Source: Heliocidaris tuberculata (Eukaryota > Echinodermata > Echinoidea > Camarodonta > Echinometridae). Taken from it: DNA of 64,000 bases. The stretch lies in the NCBI GenBank assembly GCA_025618425.1, contig CM046837.1, positions 25,415,793-25,479,792 of the forward strand, given 5' to 3'. Both the position numbers and the translations under genes were made by a program. The notes beneath the pieces were generated by a model. That model ran no database searches, was not told the origin of the DNA, and saw nothing but the letters and a program-made list of their open reading frames with translations. Positions 11,901 through 23,977 of the stretch are shown here, in pieces. The stretch's first letter is position 1. Every line of letters starts with the position of its first letter.

Positions 11901-12754
11901 CTTTCTATGTTCCATATTACAACGTTTCTCAATATAAGAGACTGACAAACTTCACATCTTCCTATAGAGCAGAGATGGCCGCAATTGTACTTGCCCTAAT
12001 ATGGTTATTACAACTCCCTAGTCTTTATACCGGGGCAGTTATCCTTTCCGACTCCTTGAGTTCACTCCTGGCCATAAAATCTCGTAAAGATGAATCTTTT
12101 GTTCTTGAAATTCTAACCTTGTGCAGTCAGTTAAAACACAAAGGCACCCATGTTAATTTCGAATGGATTCCCAGTCATTGTGGCCTGCACCACAATGAGA
12201 TAGCAGATAAGTATGCTAAAGCAGGACTAAATAAAAACATAGAAATCAACAACGCACTTACTAGAGCAGAATCCAACTATGTTATAAAGAAATACTACAA
12301 AGAGAAATGGCAACAAAGATGGGAAGATACGTCATCACCCCTAAAGGAAATACAACCCCAAGTATCACAAACATTTGTGTGCTACCTGAATAACAGAAAT
12401 AATGAAACTATACTTCATCGCCTAAGAATGGGAAATGTAGGACTGAACGAAAATTTATTCAAGCTGAATCAACATGAGACTGGACACTGCACATTTTGTG
12501 AGCAGGAAAAAGAAATGGTAAATCATTACTTATGCAAGTGCCCCCTCTATCTTATAGAGAGAGCCATGCTAATTAATGAAACTGGCATAGAAAATGAAAA
12601 TGCAATCCCATCACTTCTGAAATCCACTGATCCTGTCGAACAGCAGGCTCTGGTTAACTTTGTGCTTAGATCTAAAAGGGTATACCCCGACCAACCATTT
12701 TGCACTGCACTTAATAATTATTATTTGAGCCCAAGATGTTACGCTTATAATTAA
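8938..12754 (+). pseudogene. LINE ORF2 (endonuclease - RT - RNase H), broken by one frameshift and one stop
   Basis: Apurinic-type endonuclease: ILQWNAQG at the start, CIQETWF, ILGDFNSHN, GSDHFPI. RT: SYRPISLL, motif A FIDLAKAYDTLW, motif B GLLQGSILSSLLFN, motif C YADD, then KYLGVIFD. RNase H: YTDGSR, RAEMAA, LSDSLSS and PSHCGLHHNEIADKYA carry the acidic residues. C-terminal CTFCEQEKEMVNHYLC is the usual zinc-finger-like motif. Breaks: the frame shifts by one near 9281-9285, in a run of five A, inside the endonuclease, and a TGA at 11252-11254 separates RT from RNase H; the frame is the same before and after it and the codon could come from a CGA by C-to-T change. The first ATG of the leading frame (8986) is inside the endonuclease fold, so the true start is upstream and unresolved. 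Confidence 0.92.
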
Positions 12755-14097
12755 AAGAAGAAGAGAGAAAAAAAAAAAAAATAATAAGGAAAGCACTCAG
12801 AAAGAAAATAGAGAGAAAGAAAGGAAAAATAATCATATATTTAGCTGGAAATTTTATTTTTTTACTCGATTAGAGTCTATATGACATGTTACTTTTTCGT
12901 TCCTTTTTGGACTTTCGGTCAAAACATTGAAGAAATGCAGCGGAGTTGACATGACCTATTGGTGGACGTCGGGGGACCTAGGCTAGTCTCTTTGACGAAG
13001 CTGAGAAGCCTGTCACAATATACCGTGTCCGGGTTGGTCCTTGGACGCCCAACATAGCTGGTAGGCAGTTGCTCGACAGCCGCTGACCTCTTCAACTAAA
13101 AACTCAAAGCTTAAAATGCAACATATATACCCAATTATTTATTCTCGAAAATATAGTTTGTCCAAAAAAAAAATAAATAAATGAAAAATAAAAAAAATGA
13201 TAATAATAATAATAATAAATGAACAAATAAATATAGAAAAGGCGTAAATATTCACTCTTGAATGATAAGCGCCAATAAACCAAAAACAACAACAACAACA
13301 ATACAGCCACGGAAACTGTACGAGGATTTCAGTTGCACATGAAAACAGATTAGAAGTTGATTGTTCATTGTAAAGAATCCGTCTGCATGTCATTATTAGC
13401 CAGTCGCGTGATTGACTATGTGAATAGTGATCCATCTGAGAGGTCAGATGTTACACAGACCATTTGCCCCTGTGACATCATCTGTCAATCATCAGTGAGC
13501 TAATAGCGATTTTACAAGTGAAATTGGCATTTAACTTTGTCAAAGCTGACACCTGTTACAATACAACATACAATAACAACACAGGAGTTGCTATGTCAGA
13601 CATGCTGTAGCATCAGTAGGAAAACAAAGGCAATGAGCACTTATCCAATGAACAAGGTTATAATATAACCTTGTCCTCCCAAACCAATATGGTAATGGTG
13701 AAAACACATAAGGGCAGCCCTCTACTGCTGTACTACTGCCAGCCACAGTAAACAAATGCAGATTTCCTCTCTCCACAGAGAGAGGGCAGCAGTACAGAAG
13801 GATCAATCAGTCTCAACAGAAAATTAGAATGAACACAAAATTTGATGCTTAAAATTCCACATTCCCTGAATCATTGGTTTAGCTGGTCACCAAACAAGAG
13901 GGACTTTCACAGACAACTTGCTGGTAAGTAATATTTTGAGTTTCACTATTTTGATCTGATATTTTGGCTGAATATATTACAGCAGGTTGCAGCTGCATAG
14001 TTTCAAGTGGGGCTGAGTGGTTCAGACACACGAGTGATGTGAGCCACCTTCTCTCATCTCCTCTTATTCTTAATCTTCACCATAGCATAGCTTTAGA
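12755..14097. other. LINE 3' leader and unassigned spacer
   Basis: 12755 to about 13190 continues the LINE without coding capacity, beginning with a purine-rich A tract and ending in an AAT run at 13195-13220. From there to 14097 I see no gene; two longish frames on the minus strand (13104..13435) are low-complexity shadows of A-rich sequence. 14089..14097 is the left target duplication of the next element. Confidence 0.5.
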
Positions 14098-14916
14098 TAG
14101 ACCGATGGGATCTGTCTCTTCCTCGGAGAACTTCTCTTTTTCATTACTGACGTTTGTTGGTCAGTTCTCCTCCTTAGAGACAGATATCACCCATAGACTC
14201 GCCTGTGCGAACATTTTGCACCAATTTGAAGCAAGCAGAGGCGACCAAGTTAAATGCATTTTAACCCTATTTTAACGGGTCTAGTACCCATTTTCATGTA
14301 ATAAATACAAAATAATAACTTAGAACTACGTTTTGATTTACCCCTTTCTTGAATTGGTCTATTTTGAAGCTTCTTTCAAGCTATTTTCTTCCCTAATCCA
14401 ACACTTTTCCTCCGTATCGCCAATTTTGAAATGCGTGTCACCTGACTTACGTTAGTGATCGTTTTGTGGTATCGTTTAAAAAAAAAAAAAATCTTCTTTC
14501 GTTGTATGGTATCGGCAGTCATTGCCGACACCATAAAAACGATACCACAAAACGATCACTAACGTAAGTCAGGTGACACGCATGTCAAAATTGGCGATAC
14601 GGAGGAAAAGTGTTGGATTAGGGAAGAAAATAGCTTGAAAGAAGCTTCAAAATAGACCAATTCAAGAAAGGGGTAAATCAAAACGTAGTTCTAAGTTATT
14701 ATTTTGTATTTATTACATGAAAATGGGTACTAGACCCGTTAAAATAGGGTTAAAATGCATTTAACTTGGTCGCCTCTGCTTGCTTCAAATTGGTGCAAAA
14801 TGTTCGCACAGGCGAGTCTATGGGTGATATCTGTCTCTAAGGAGGAGAACTGACCAACAAACGTCAGTAATGAAAAAGAGAAGTTCTCCGAGGAAGAGAC
14901 AGATCCCATCGGTCTA
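14098..14916. mobile_element. 819-bp foldback (MULE-like) element with 9-bp target duplication
   Basis: Starts TAGACCGATGGGATCTGTC and ends with its reverse complement. The arms, about 14098..14479 and 14535..14916 (roughly 380 bp each), are almost perfect inverted copies around a 55-bp centre that is itself partly palindromic (TCGGCAGTCATTGCCGA). Flanked by AGCTTTAGA at 14089..14097 and again at 14917..14925, an exact 9-bp direct repeat. Long terminal inverted repeats plus 9-bp duplications are characteristic of Mutator-like (MULE) elements; no transposase is encoded, so it is non-autonomous. Superfamily is inferred from structure only. Confidence 0.88.
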
Positions 14917-14925
14917 AGCTTTAGA

Positions 14926-16239
14926 ATATTAAAACCTCATTTTTTACCCTAGAATTAAAAAATATCGGGAAAAGAATGTGAAATATTAATTTTAATGGTT
15001 ACCTGTAGGTTGAATCTGTTCGGAAATACAATCCATGACTATAGAGTATAGTATACCAGTCTGGTCATGGATGGTCACGGGCAAAGTTTGGATAGACCGT
15101 AACACGGGAGCATCCACCGGGCCAGCGCGGGGAGTGTAACAGCGAGCTGCCGGGCACCGCCCTGCCCCTTGCTCAGTGGTTGGAGTTATTCACAAAATCA
15201 ACAAATTATACATCAGAGTTCTTCCTTTGTTAGACATCACCGTTTCATTCAAACATATTTTCGACTTACCAATTATCTTTATGATGTTTCTCGATGTTTC
15301 AAAGAAGAAAGGTGACAAAAAATCGCCGAATGACAGGTAAATAATAATATTGACAATATCGAATAGAAGTCTATACAGACTATTACTAGACCGAAAAGTC
15401 TAATTCGTTCGGGAATATATGCTCCGCTGAGACTGACTACGGTACGTCTGGCTTCACAGAATTCCTCTCCTACATATTGTCTTGGAGGAGAATCTCAAAA
15501 GTCAGAAAATGTTAAAAAACTCCTCCAAACAGACGGATTTTTCTGTCTAATATTGATATCATTATTTGGAGAGCTCCTGGCCTTCCAATTATTTTTTGCA
15601 TTTCTATGGTGTCTGATCGTAACAAAAATAAAGGGAAAATCCATCCTAATATCACTTTGGTTTTAAAGGGAGCGAAGAGTCGCCAATCGTGGTGTTTTGG
15701 AGTTTGACCCAGCTCGGGTAATTTTCAGGAATCTCCGTACATCTTCTTACAGTAATGCGTCTTTTAGAACGTATAAATGGCAGAATTTTCCCCTTCCATA
15801 TGCATCTTTTGCATGCAAGATATATTTGTTTATCCCAATTTTCTTATTATAGGAGGGAAACTTTCCTCTTTGGCTCTTATATACCCAAACTAGCCCCATT
15901 GCAATAGGCTCATTATAGTGAAATTTCTTTCGAAAGTGAGGGAAGTAAATAATGAGTTAATGGTAGAGCACACTACTTAGGCTCCAAATTGCTTAGAATG
16001 CAAATTTTTCACTATGCAAAACAGAAAATCCTCTTGCTCTGTTGCTCCGCTCCCTGGTTTAAATACACTTAAACCTAAAATTAAAAAAAAAAATCCTTAA
16101 ACAGGTATTGAGGCAGAGAGGAATCCTCTCCCGAAATTGAAAGTCGCAAAGATATTAATGACGATATAAGCTGCCTTTCCCATAAGAGAAAAAAGAAAAG
16201 GGAGGATATTAAGCTCAGACTTTGATCATTATACGGTAC
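14926..16239. other. Spacer without recognised gene
   Basis: About 15010-15055 contains TTCGGAAATACAATCCATGACTATA, a fragment resembling the flanks of the long-TIR elements at 45.6 and 51-62 kb. A moderately GC-rich patch at 15080-15175 has no reading frame or RNA fold that I can support. No gene seen. Confidence 0.4.
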
Positions 16240-16746
16240 TTAAAGGGAAAGTTCATCCCGAAGATTACTTGAGTTTAAAAAATGCAGAAAAAAATAAAGA
16301 AAAATATTTGCGAAAGTTTGGACAAAATCCGTTAAAGAATAACGGAGTTATGGACTTTTGAAGTTTTGATTTTGTGACGTCACATGCGAGCAGCTCCTCC
16401 ATTATGTAATGTGATAAATATTCCATAAAACACAGTTTTCTCAGAAAATTTAGAATATTTTCGTCTGTGCATTTGATATATTGTCAGAAATGTTATTCAA
16501 TACTAGATTCTGAAAAGAAACAATATTAATTTATCGTGGAACGTAAAAAAAAATGCGAATATATGGAATATTTATTACATGACCAATGGGCAGCTGCTCG
16601 CATGTGACGTCACGAATCCAAAACTTTAAATACTCATAACTCTTTTATTATTTGACCGATTTTCATCAAACCTTCGCCAATATTTTTCTTTATTTTTTCT
16701 GCATTTTTTAAACTCCAGTAATCTTCAGGGTGAACTTCCCCTTTAA
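16240..16746. mobile_element. TTAA-ended hairpin MITE, copy 1
   Basis: Ends are TTAAAGGGAAAGTTCATCCC and the inverse of TTAAAGGGGAAGTTCACCCT, so TTAA is shared by both termini, as expected for insertion at TTAA (piggyBac or Kolobok type). Arms of about 150-200 bp pair throughout, including GTGACGTCAC-containing blocks on each side of the centre. No coding capacity. Confidence 0.8.
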
Positions 16747-19088
16747 GCTTGTGTGCATAAAAGTGGTCAAAAATGCAAGGTCTCAAACTACAAAACGTAA
16801 CATTTTCTGGCTCGGTCGCTCTGCGACATTGCAAAATAGAATATTTAATTTAGCAATGGTGTTGGCCTCTGAAAGTGCAACATTTTAATGGTACAGCGAA
16901 ATTCTTCTTATTTGTGGAAGGGCAGGAATGTACTCCCCCCCCCCCCCCCCCCTTCAAAGGATACAAGTGTAATATGTATTGCCAGGCACCTGGGAACAAT
17001 TTTGTTCCTGGGGGTGCTGTGAGCAAAAAAAAAAAAAGGTCCTCAGCATTTTAGGGTCTCTTTTTAAGTCCAAAAATCTCTGACAAGCAAAAAAAAAAAA
17101 AAGCACCCCAGCACCCACGGCTCCCAGGGGCCTGTGTATTGAATGCCTTGCGCTTTAGAAAATAGTTCCAATTCTTACTGCAGACTCTCAGCCCCCTCAA
17201 ATTTTTTCGCTCATTCATTACGCCACTTGCGTAATAAGCTGTGTTTGAGTGATTACAGCTTCATAAATTCATAACTTTCTTATTTCTTATTGGATATTGC
17301 TCAAACTTTCATTGAGTCTTTTTCTCTAATTTGTCTTCTTTTTTAAAAAACCAACTTGATATCAGGATGGACTTCCCCTTTAAAAATAAATGTGAAATAA
17401 AGAAAAAAATAATGGGATCCCCTTCTGAATCCCACGGCGGTGATTAAAAAAATAAGAAAATAACATAAAACATACATAGCCTGAGATAGAGATGTGAAAG
17501 TTATTAAAGCTATGTACATATACGTACAAACTGTAGGACCAGTATAATCAGTGAAATTATAGTAAAAATGTATGCTGTAGAAGAACATTACATTATTTTT
17601 TAAATCCTGTTTCAAGCACCTTCTTTGTACAAAAAACATATATATTGTAGGCCTATAAGCTCATTTTTTTCAACTTAGAAAATATGTAACATCAGCAGAG
17701 GAAACAAAATATAAGGGGAAAATTTTGAACTTCCTTCAGCTGCATATCTAAACTTTTTAAAGCAAAAATTTATAGTGGTTAAGATCACACTGATCACACC
17801 TTTTCCTGGGCATGTGGACATATAATTCTGCACAGGGTTTTTCATATTTGTCCAAATATCAACTTCCCAATTTCTAAAATTTATCAAGTCGAGCGCCAGG
17901 AAGAAAGGATTTTGCACAGGGGTGTTATCTTGAACTTGCCAGAACATGAACTTCCCATTTCCCACTTCTAAACTTTAGTGAGTGGCCAAAATTTTGATAC
18001 TGTTCTCTTGTATAGAGATAGCCACCAGTGGTGCATTGCATATATCCATTTATTCATTAATAGTTCAAATTTGAGGAAAAGAAATCGTATTTAAACAAAA
18101 TGCATGTGACAATTATTTAAAAGAGCTTTTTGGGGTTTTATTATTAAGGTACTGCAACAAAAAAGAACAAATCATGCAGAACATAATATTAAGCCTACCT
18201 ATTTATGTTATGAAAGGACACCTGCTTTTTATCATAAGAATGCACATTAGATAAAGGAGAGCCACTTATATCCTCATGAAGTGCACTGATTCCATAGTGG
18301 AAGGAGCATTTTTTCCACTTTGAGAGGCCACTTTCTATCACAAGAGTGGCACTTTTCATGGTTTTTTGAAGAGAGAGAGAGAGAAAGCATTCATGACCTT
18401 TTCTCATCGTTCATCGTGATAACAAACATTGTGCTCTTGTACAGGTATCTAAAGTTACGTCGTTTTCCCAAAGGTTCATAATTCCGAGAAGGTTTGAACT
18501 CCGAAGATTCATAATTCCGAAGGTTAGTAATTAAATAAAAAAATGAAATAGGGTTCATAATTCTGAAATTTAAATACTAGTAGGGTTCATAATTCCGAAA
18601 ATGAAATAAGGTTTTTTCATTTTCGGATACATAAATAAAACCCTATTTCATTTTTGGAATTACAATCTTCAAATAAACGAACCTTCATAATTATGAACCT
18701 TCGGAGTAATGCAACAAATCTTCGGAATTATGAACCCCCTGGTATGGGAATAATGTGTTTCAGAATTATGAACCTTTTGGAAAACTAGTACCCCCTGTAT
18801 CTAACCTTACAATTCATGAACCAGTCTTGAATTCCAAGAAATTCTGGCCAAACTTTCATTAGTAAAAAAATATTATTATGCAGGGGCTGCAGAGCATTTT
18901 TAAAAGTAGAGGGGGGGGGGGGGGCACACCAATGATTTTGCTTGAATAATGACAATTTTTAACCTTTTTTCAGGGATTTTATGAAACATGTGTACTCGAA
19001 AAAGTGGAAGGGGGCTGCAGCCTCCTCCCCCCCCCCCCCCATTCTGCTGCCCATGTTATGTAAATACATGTATAAATAACTGGGCAGC
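16747..19088. other. Repeat-rich spacer
   Basis: Contains a C run at 16935-16952, a reverse copy of the GCTTGTCAGAGA minisatellite at 17027..17104, a half-copy of a TTAA hairpin MITE ending at about 17382 (CTTCCCCTTTAA), the TTCATAATTCCGAA foldback (18459..18786), and G and C runs at 18910 and 19025. No exon could be supported. Confidence 0.5.
18459..18786. repeat. Second TTCATAATTCCGAA foldback element
   Basis: Begins TTTTCCCAAAGGTTCATAAT and ends ATGAACCTTTTGGAAAA, inverted relative to each other, with units alternating between TTCATAATTCCGAA and its complement. Shorter relative of the element at 4722..5206. Confidence 0.65.
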
Positions 19089-19565
19089 TTAAACGGGGTC
19101 CACTCGCTATTCATAAGGCCCACTATTCATAGAAAACCGCTATTCATTTAACGCGTGTTATTAATAGCGGTCCTTATGAATACAGGTAACTCTGCCTAAG
19201 TCGAATCTCTTGGGATCACAGAAATCTGTTCGACTTAGGCGAAATTCGACTTAGAAGAGGTAAAAAACACATGTTTTGCTCATTCTGTTCTGAAAAATTG
19301 CTTCGATTAAGGCGATTATTTGACTTATGGAAGGTCGACTTATGCAGAGTTAACTGTAGTTATGAATAGTTGTCCTTATGAACGGAAGTCCTTATGAATA
19401 GCGAGGTATTTTGTCTATGGTTTGCTCGCTATGTCGAAGGACTGCTAATCCGCTATTCATACAAAACCGCTATTCATTTAGTCACGTGTTATGGATAGCG
19501 ATCCTTATGAATAAGTGGTCCTTATGAATAGCGGTCCTTATGACTAGCGAGGTTACCCTGTTTAA
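19089..19565. mobile_element. TTAA-ended hairpin MITE, different family, carrying a nested insertion
   Basis: Termini TTAAACGGGGT and ACCCTGTTTAA are inverted and share TTAA. The arms consist of repeated TCCTTATGAATAGCGG and its complement. A separate element (19183..19356) is inserted in the middle. Confidence 0.75.
19183..19356. mobile_element. 174-bp TA-flanked MITE nested in the TTAA element
   Basis: Ends CAGGTAACTCTGCCTAAGTCGA and the inverse of CAGTTAACTCTGCATAAGTC, flanked by TA at 19181..19182 and 19357..19358. CAG termini with a TA duplication fit a Tc1/mariner-pogo (Tigger-like) deletion derivative. Being inside the other element it is the younger insertion. Confidence 0.75.
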
Positions 19566-20254
19566 ACTGCCTCAGGCACTAAAAAAAGGTTAAACAATAC
19601 AAATGAAGTTATTCATCTAGGTAAGGTTTTCATGATATCAAATGTGCAAACTTTGACATTAGCAGTTTATTACATTCAAATTTACAAAGTGCAAGCATCA
19701 TAATGACTTATCACAGGAAGATCAATACTGAATAATATAAATAATACAAAGAATATTGCACACAATTATTGTATCGAAAGATTATGAAAAATTACTTTAT
19801 ACTTTCACAACACCTGACTGACTGAAAGATATATCATATTTGTGTGACCTGGTTTTCAAAAAATACTTAAAAAGGAAATACTTGCAATGTCAACATGCAA
19901 AATTGTTAAGATATATTTCTAAAATCCCTCATTGAAAATAAAGTGAATTACGAATAACCAGTTTATACATGTAATAAAGCACCCTTATATTGATCACTTC
20001 ATCTTGAATCATTTTCATATATAAAAAATAAAGGCTTAAACAGAACAGCACAGCCAACAAAACAATAACATATCAGTATAATTACAAACCTGCCAATGCT
20101 GAAACCCAAGAAATAGGGACAAATGACAAGGCAGAGGCTGAAAATCAGGGCATTTCTGAGTTTCCTATACATTACTACAGACAGATTTTTACAAAAATAG
20201 GGACACAGTGGTAGAAGTGGCTCTTCCTTTAACCAAAAATCGGGATTGTCCCTG

Positions 20255-20668
20255 TTAACCCTTTCAGGACAGGAATTATTCAAGGGCTAAATTCATCACA
20301 TTTCCTTCTTCAAATTGGCAACAATAATATTTTTCTTTTAGTGCTGCATGGTTCTAATAAGGTGTAATGTCTTTGAAAACAATAAACATGGTTAAAATTT
20401 TGTCGAAAAGGTGAAAAAATTTCCAATTTTGATGAAAATCAGTGATTTTGAACCTCTCAATGTGTTGCCAATTTAAGGATTTCAAAGCTTATTCTGGTTT
20501 TAAAATTCCTGGCATCAAACGCAATATGGTCATGCAATAAAAATGGACATAGTGAGTGCAAAATTTTTTGCTCTTTCTACTCATGCATCTGGTATATTTT
20601 TTAGAGTTCTGAATCAAAAGTTATTGAGCCAAACCACAAAATGTGGTCAATTGTCTTGAAAGGGTTAA
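20255..20668. mobile_element. TTAACCCTTTC-family MITE, copy 1
   Basis: 414 bp from TTAACCCTTTCAGGACAGGA to TGTCTTGAAAGGGTTAA. Short terminal inverted repeats (about 16 bp), TTAA at both ends, unique non-palindromic interior containing GGCATCAAACGCAATATGGT and AAAGTTATTGAGCCAAACCA. Other copies at 37348, 49376 and, reversed, 50000. Confidence 0.85.
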
Positions 20669-20797
20669 ATAGGGACAGTTGGCAGGTATGTAATTGGGAA
20701 ATACACTAAACCATTAAAGATGCTAAATGCAAATACCTTTTTCTTGTCATTTCAGGGATAGAGAGTACAGGCAGGGGCATCACTAGACTATTTACCA

Positions 20798-20934
20798 GGG
20801 GAGTGTTTCATCAAGTGTTTTGTCAGTGATTTTTACCGACAACTGTTATAAGCTACTGAAATCCTTGCATCTGATTGGCTGAGAGCAAATTTGTTGGTAA
20901 AAATCACTGACAAAACACTTGATGAAATGCTCCC
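20798..20934. mobile_element. 137-bp hairpin MITE (GGGAGTGTTTCATCAAGTG)
   Basis: GGGAGTGTTTCATCAAGTGT at the left is the inverse of the right end; the arms are about 45 bp and include TTTTGTCAGTGATTTTTACC. Central ATCTGATTGGCTGAGAGC. A second copy in the opposite orientation lies at 41899..42025. Confidence 0.8.
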
Positions 20935-21518
20935 TGGGAAGGGACATCTGCCCAGATTGCTGAAAAGTCTGCAGAAAGTTTTCAAACAAAACAACAAAAA
21001 TAAGGTTCTATGATTTACAAAAGTACTGAAAAGAAAAGGGAAGGTCCTTAGATGAAAACAAATTTCCTATCAGGAGTATCATGAAACATATTGCAGAAAG
21101 CAAATTTTTTTAAAAAGGACTTTCAATATATTCTTTTTCATTTCCCAACATACATGTACAAATAGGTTTTAAAAATAGTGATGTAACAAAGTCAGATTTG
21201 CCAAAAGAAATTTCAAGTGGGGGGGGGGGGGGGGGGGGGTATTATCACCCTAGTTCTACCCAGCCTGCTAGTGACACCCCTGACAGTAGGATACATAAAT
21301 AGCTACATGCAAAATATACACAGATTTACTACTCTAAACCTACACAGCTGGGAGAATGTTACCAAATATTGTGCCTTACATGTATTATATGATCATTCTG
21401 ATACACAAAATCAATCAATAATTTATTCTCTTTTGTAACAAACTATTTCATAGTGCATGAGATACACGTACATGTAGATATCATTTAATGATAATCATGA
21501 TACTACTACTTATCAACC

Positions 21519-21985
21519 GCGTAGCTAGGATTTAATTTTAGGGGAGCGGTTGTGAGCACAAATTTGCTGATGAGCACATGGAGCATGCTCTCCAGGGGGG
21601 TGGGTGCAGGGATGGGGGAGTTCCCCCCCCCCCTCCAGCGCGAAGCGCAAAAGGTTTGACGTTTGAGATTATTTGAGAGAACGATAACGGCACGTAGTAC
21701 CTTTTTTTAGGCGGAAAGTTAGTTCAATGCCCAGACTGCTTCAATAACGCAGCACTGCACTGTATTTAATAGGGGTGGGGTTTTCCCCTTCCTCGCAAAG
21801 CGCAAAAACTTTGAAATTTTAGGAAATTTTAAGATAAAAGACGGCTCATATAGCACCTTTATGGGCTTTTTTCTCTCACTTCCCCTGCTTTTTCGCTCTC
21901 GCTTTTTTTCCCCTTTTTTTCAGTTGGCATTTTTTTTTGTGGGGGGGGGGTAACCGCCCCCCCCCCCTCCAGCTATGCGCCTGCT
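21519..21985. repeat. G/C-run MITE (CGTAGCTAGGATTT ends), copy 1
   Basis: Opens ACCGCGTAGCTAGGATTTAA and closes TCCAGCTATGCGCCTGC, roughly inverted. The interior has GGTTGTGAGCAC, GGATGGGTGCAGGG-like text, GCGCAAAGCGCAAAA phrases, TTGAGAGAAAGATAACGGC-like blocks and long G or C runs. Related copies at 40318 and 40970. Confidence 0.6.
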
Positions 21986-22139
21986 ACTTATAATTCAAAT
22001 GGCAAAACATGTAAAACTAGCTATGCCTAACAATTGCCTTTTATCTGCTTTAATGTATAGGATTTTACCTGTACATGTATCTTTATATATTTTTATATGT
22101 GAAATGAATCAACTGAATCAAAGCACAAACAAACACTAT

Positions 22140-22396
22140 GAACATGACAGACAAAGAGAGTGGACAAAATAAACAACCTCTCATTCTACCCTTCATATTG
22201 CTTCTGGTAGTCAAAAGAACATCCCTTCCCTGCTATTCTGTAAAAAATGTGTAGAACAGGTGTGACATGCATATTAACCTGTTCTTCTTATTTCACATAA
22301 TAGCAGTGAAGGGATGATCTTTTGTATACCAGAGCAATTGTGGAGCATAGTATGAGGAGGTGTTTATTTTGTCCACTCTCTTTGTCCGTCATGTTC
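22140..22396. mobile_element. 257-bp hairpin MITE
   Basis: Left GAACATGACAGACAAAGAGA and right TCTTTGTCCGTCATGTTC are inverted, with further pairing of GTGGACAAAATAAACA and TGTTTATTTTGTCCAC. Arms about 80 bp. Family not recognised. Confidence 0.75.
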
Positions 22397-23324
22397 AGAG
22401 TGAAAATAATTAGAGCCAGGTTTACATTCAAGAAAGAATGGCAATTCTGATTGCACAAACTGCCATTTCAAAATAATACACAGATAGTTTGCTAGGCCCA
22501 TAATTGCATTTTGAAGAGCATCACAATACTAAACTAATATAATAATAATAATACATGAAGTAATGTGCCTCATTTCAAATACATGTAAATGTACATGTAG
22601 CTATTAGATTCCTCAGCTGTGTGTATACATACATGTAAATGGATCAAAAGGCATACGTATTTTAATTAAACATCAAAACACAATTCCCTTCTTGGTACTA
22701 TATGATGTACATCTAAACTAAAAACAAATACATCAATAACACCATGCCATATTTTGGAGAATACATATTATTTTGGCAATTTCATCAATTTTAGTACTTT
22801 TCAATTTGAATTCATATTCCATAGGGCTTTGGAAAAGATGTTTGGAGAAAAAATTTTTTTTAGAGAGAGTACAGACATCAATTCTTCCAGAAATATTATA
22901 CAAGCAGTCGTAATATTTTAGACAAATTTTGCCCATAAATAGTTATATACATGTATTGATCATATTAGGAAGTGTGCTCAGAGATTCCAAAATAGTTAAG
23001 TCACAAACAATATTAATGATGATGCTCCATTGAGAGGCTATAATTTACAAATATTCACTCATACTGTAGGGGTAACAGGCCTACTACCTAGAAAAGCTTA
23101 TACAGAAAAAAAAAAAGTCTTCTTTTTCATAAAGAATACTGCAATTTTAGAATATTTATTTGAAAATGTAAAAAATGGTATACAAAGCTGCATATTTACT
23201 TTCATATACAAAAATATAGAACAAACAAATTAGTTAATGACAAATAGAACATTGTTTGGTACTTTTCTCTCTGTACATTCACATACATGTAATACATGTA
23301 CATCATTATCTACTTTTTAAATTA

Positions 23325-23474
23325 CAGTGGAGCCTCATTATAACTCCTTGATACCAAGGTAATGACCTCGTAGTGTATTACAGCTCAAAAGCAATATAAT
23401 TTACAAAGAAAGGGATCTGGCAAAACTACCTCGTTATAACAAGTTTGTTTGTTACTGATATCGCGGTTCCACTG
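23325..23474. mobile_element. 150-bp Tigger-like MITE
   Basis: Left CAGTGGAGCCTCATTATAAC and right GTTATAAC...CGGTTCCACTG give inverted CAGTGGAACC-type ends, the form typical of pogo/Tigger derivatives, with TA on the left flank. The right flank reads GA, so the TA duplication is not intact. Confidence 0.6.
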
Positions 23475-23977
23475 GATAAATATACTGAAACATACTTTTA
23501 AAGATATAAAGTGGAGTTGTGGTCATGCGATTACATTGTGAAAGAAACTGTCTCAATTTCTCAAAGCAATTTGGAAAGGGTGATCATGTCTACATGAACA
23601 TAAGAATTGGTGTATACTGTGAGGTTCTGGCATCAAAATGATAAGAAATTAACCAAATCTCGCTTAAAAGCAAATGCACTACACACAGAAATGGATATAT
23701 TGCATGAATGTTCAGCCCGAACACTTCAGCTATTTCTCATCATACATGTTTCTGAGTATGAGGGCATTTGTAGAGCAATCCTTTTCATGATGAATTTCTT
23801 CTATGATGTCCTTCCAAACTGACATAAAAGAAATGAAAAAGCTCACAAATTATTTTTCACTTTTCCCAGAACTCAACCTTCTCTTCAACACACGGCGAGG
23901 GGACTAACGCACGGCTAATCCGGATCAAACACTAAGATTGTAAGAAAACACTAAGATTGTAGACCCGTTTTATAGAA

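Larger units (their letters stand above)
7200..13235 (+). mobile_element. Near full-length non-LTR retrotransposon with RNase H (I/Nimb-like group)
   Basis: A two-ORF LINE: ORF1 with zinc knuckles, then ORF2 with endonuclease, reverse transcriptase, RNase H and a C-terminal cysteine/histidine motif, then about 440 bp of 3' leader ending in (AAT)n at about 13195-13220. RNase H downstream of RT and a triplet-repeat 3' tail fit the I-type group (I, Nimb, Ingi, Outcast) better than CR1 or Jockey proper, which lack RNase H; clade assignment is inference. Both ends are estimates and I found no target-site duplication. It is inserted opposite in strand to FIG4, a few hundred bases from its start codon. 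Only two disabling changes are visible, so the copy is young but inactive as it stands. Confidence 0.85.

Noticed and set aside
13591..14275. Frames of 71 and 103 aa near the foldback element
   Set aside because: The second runs into the inverted repeat arm; neither shows conserved motifs.
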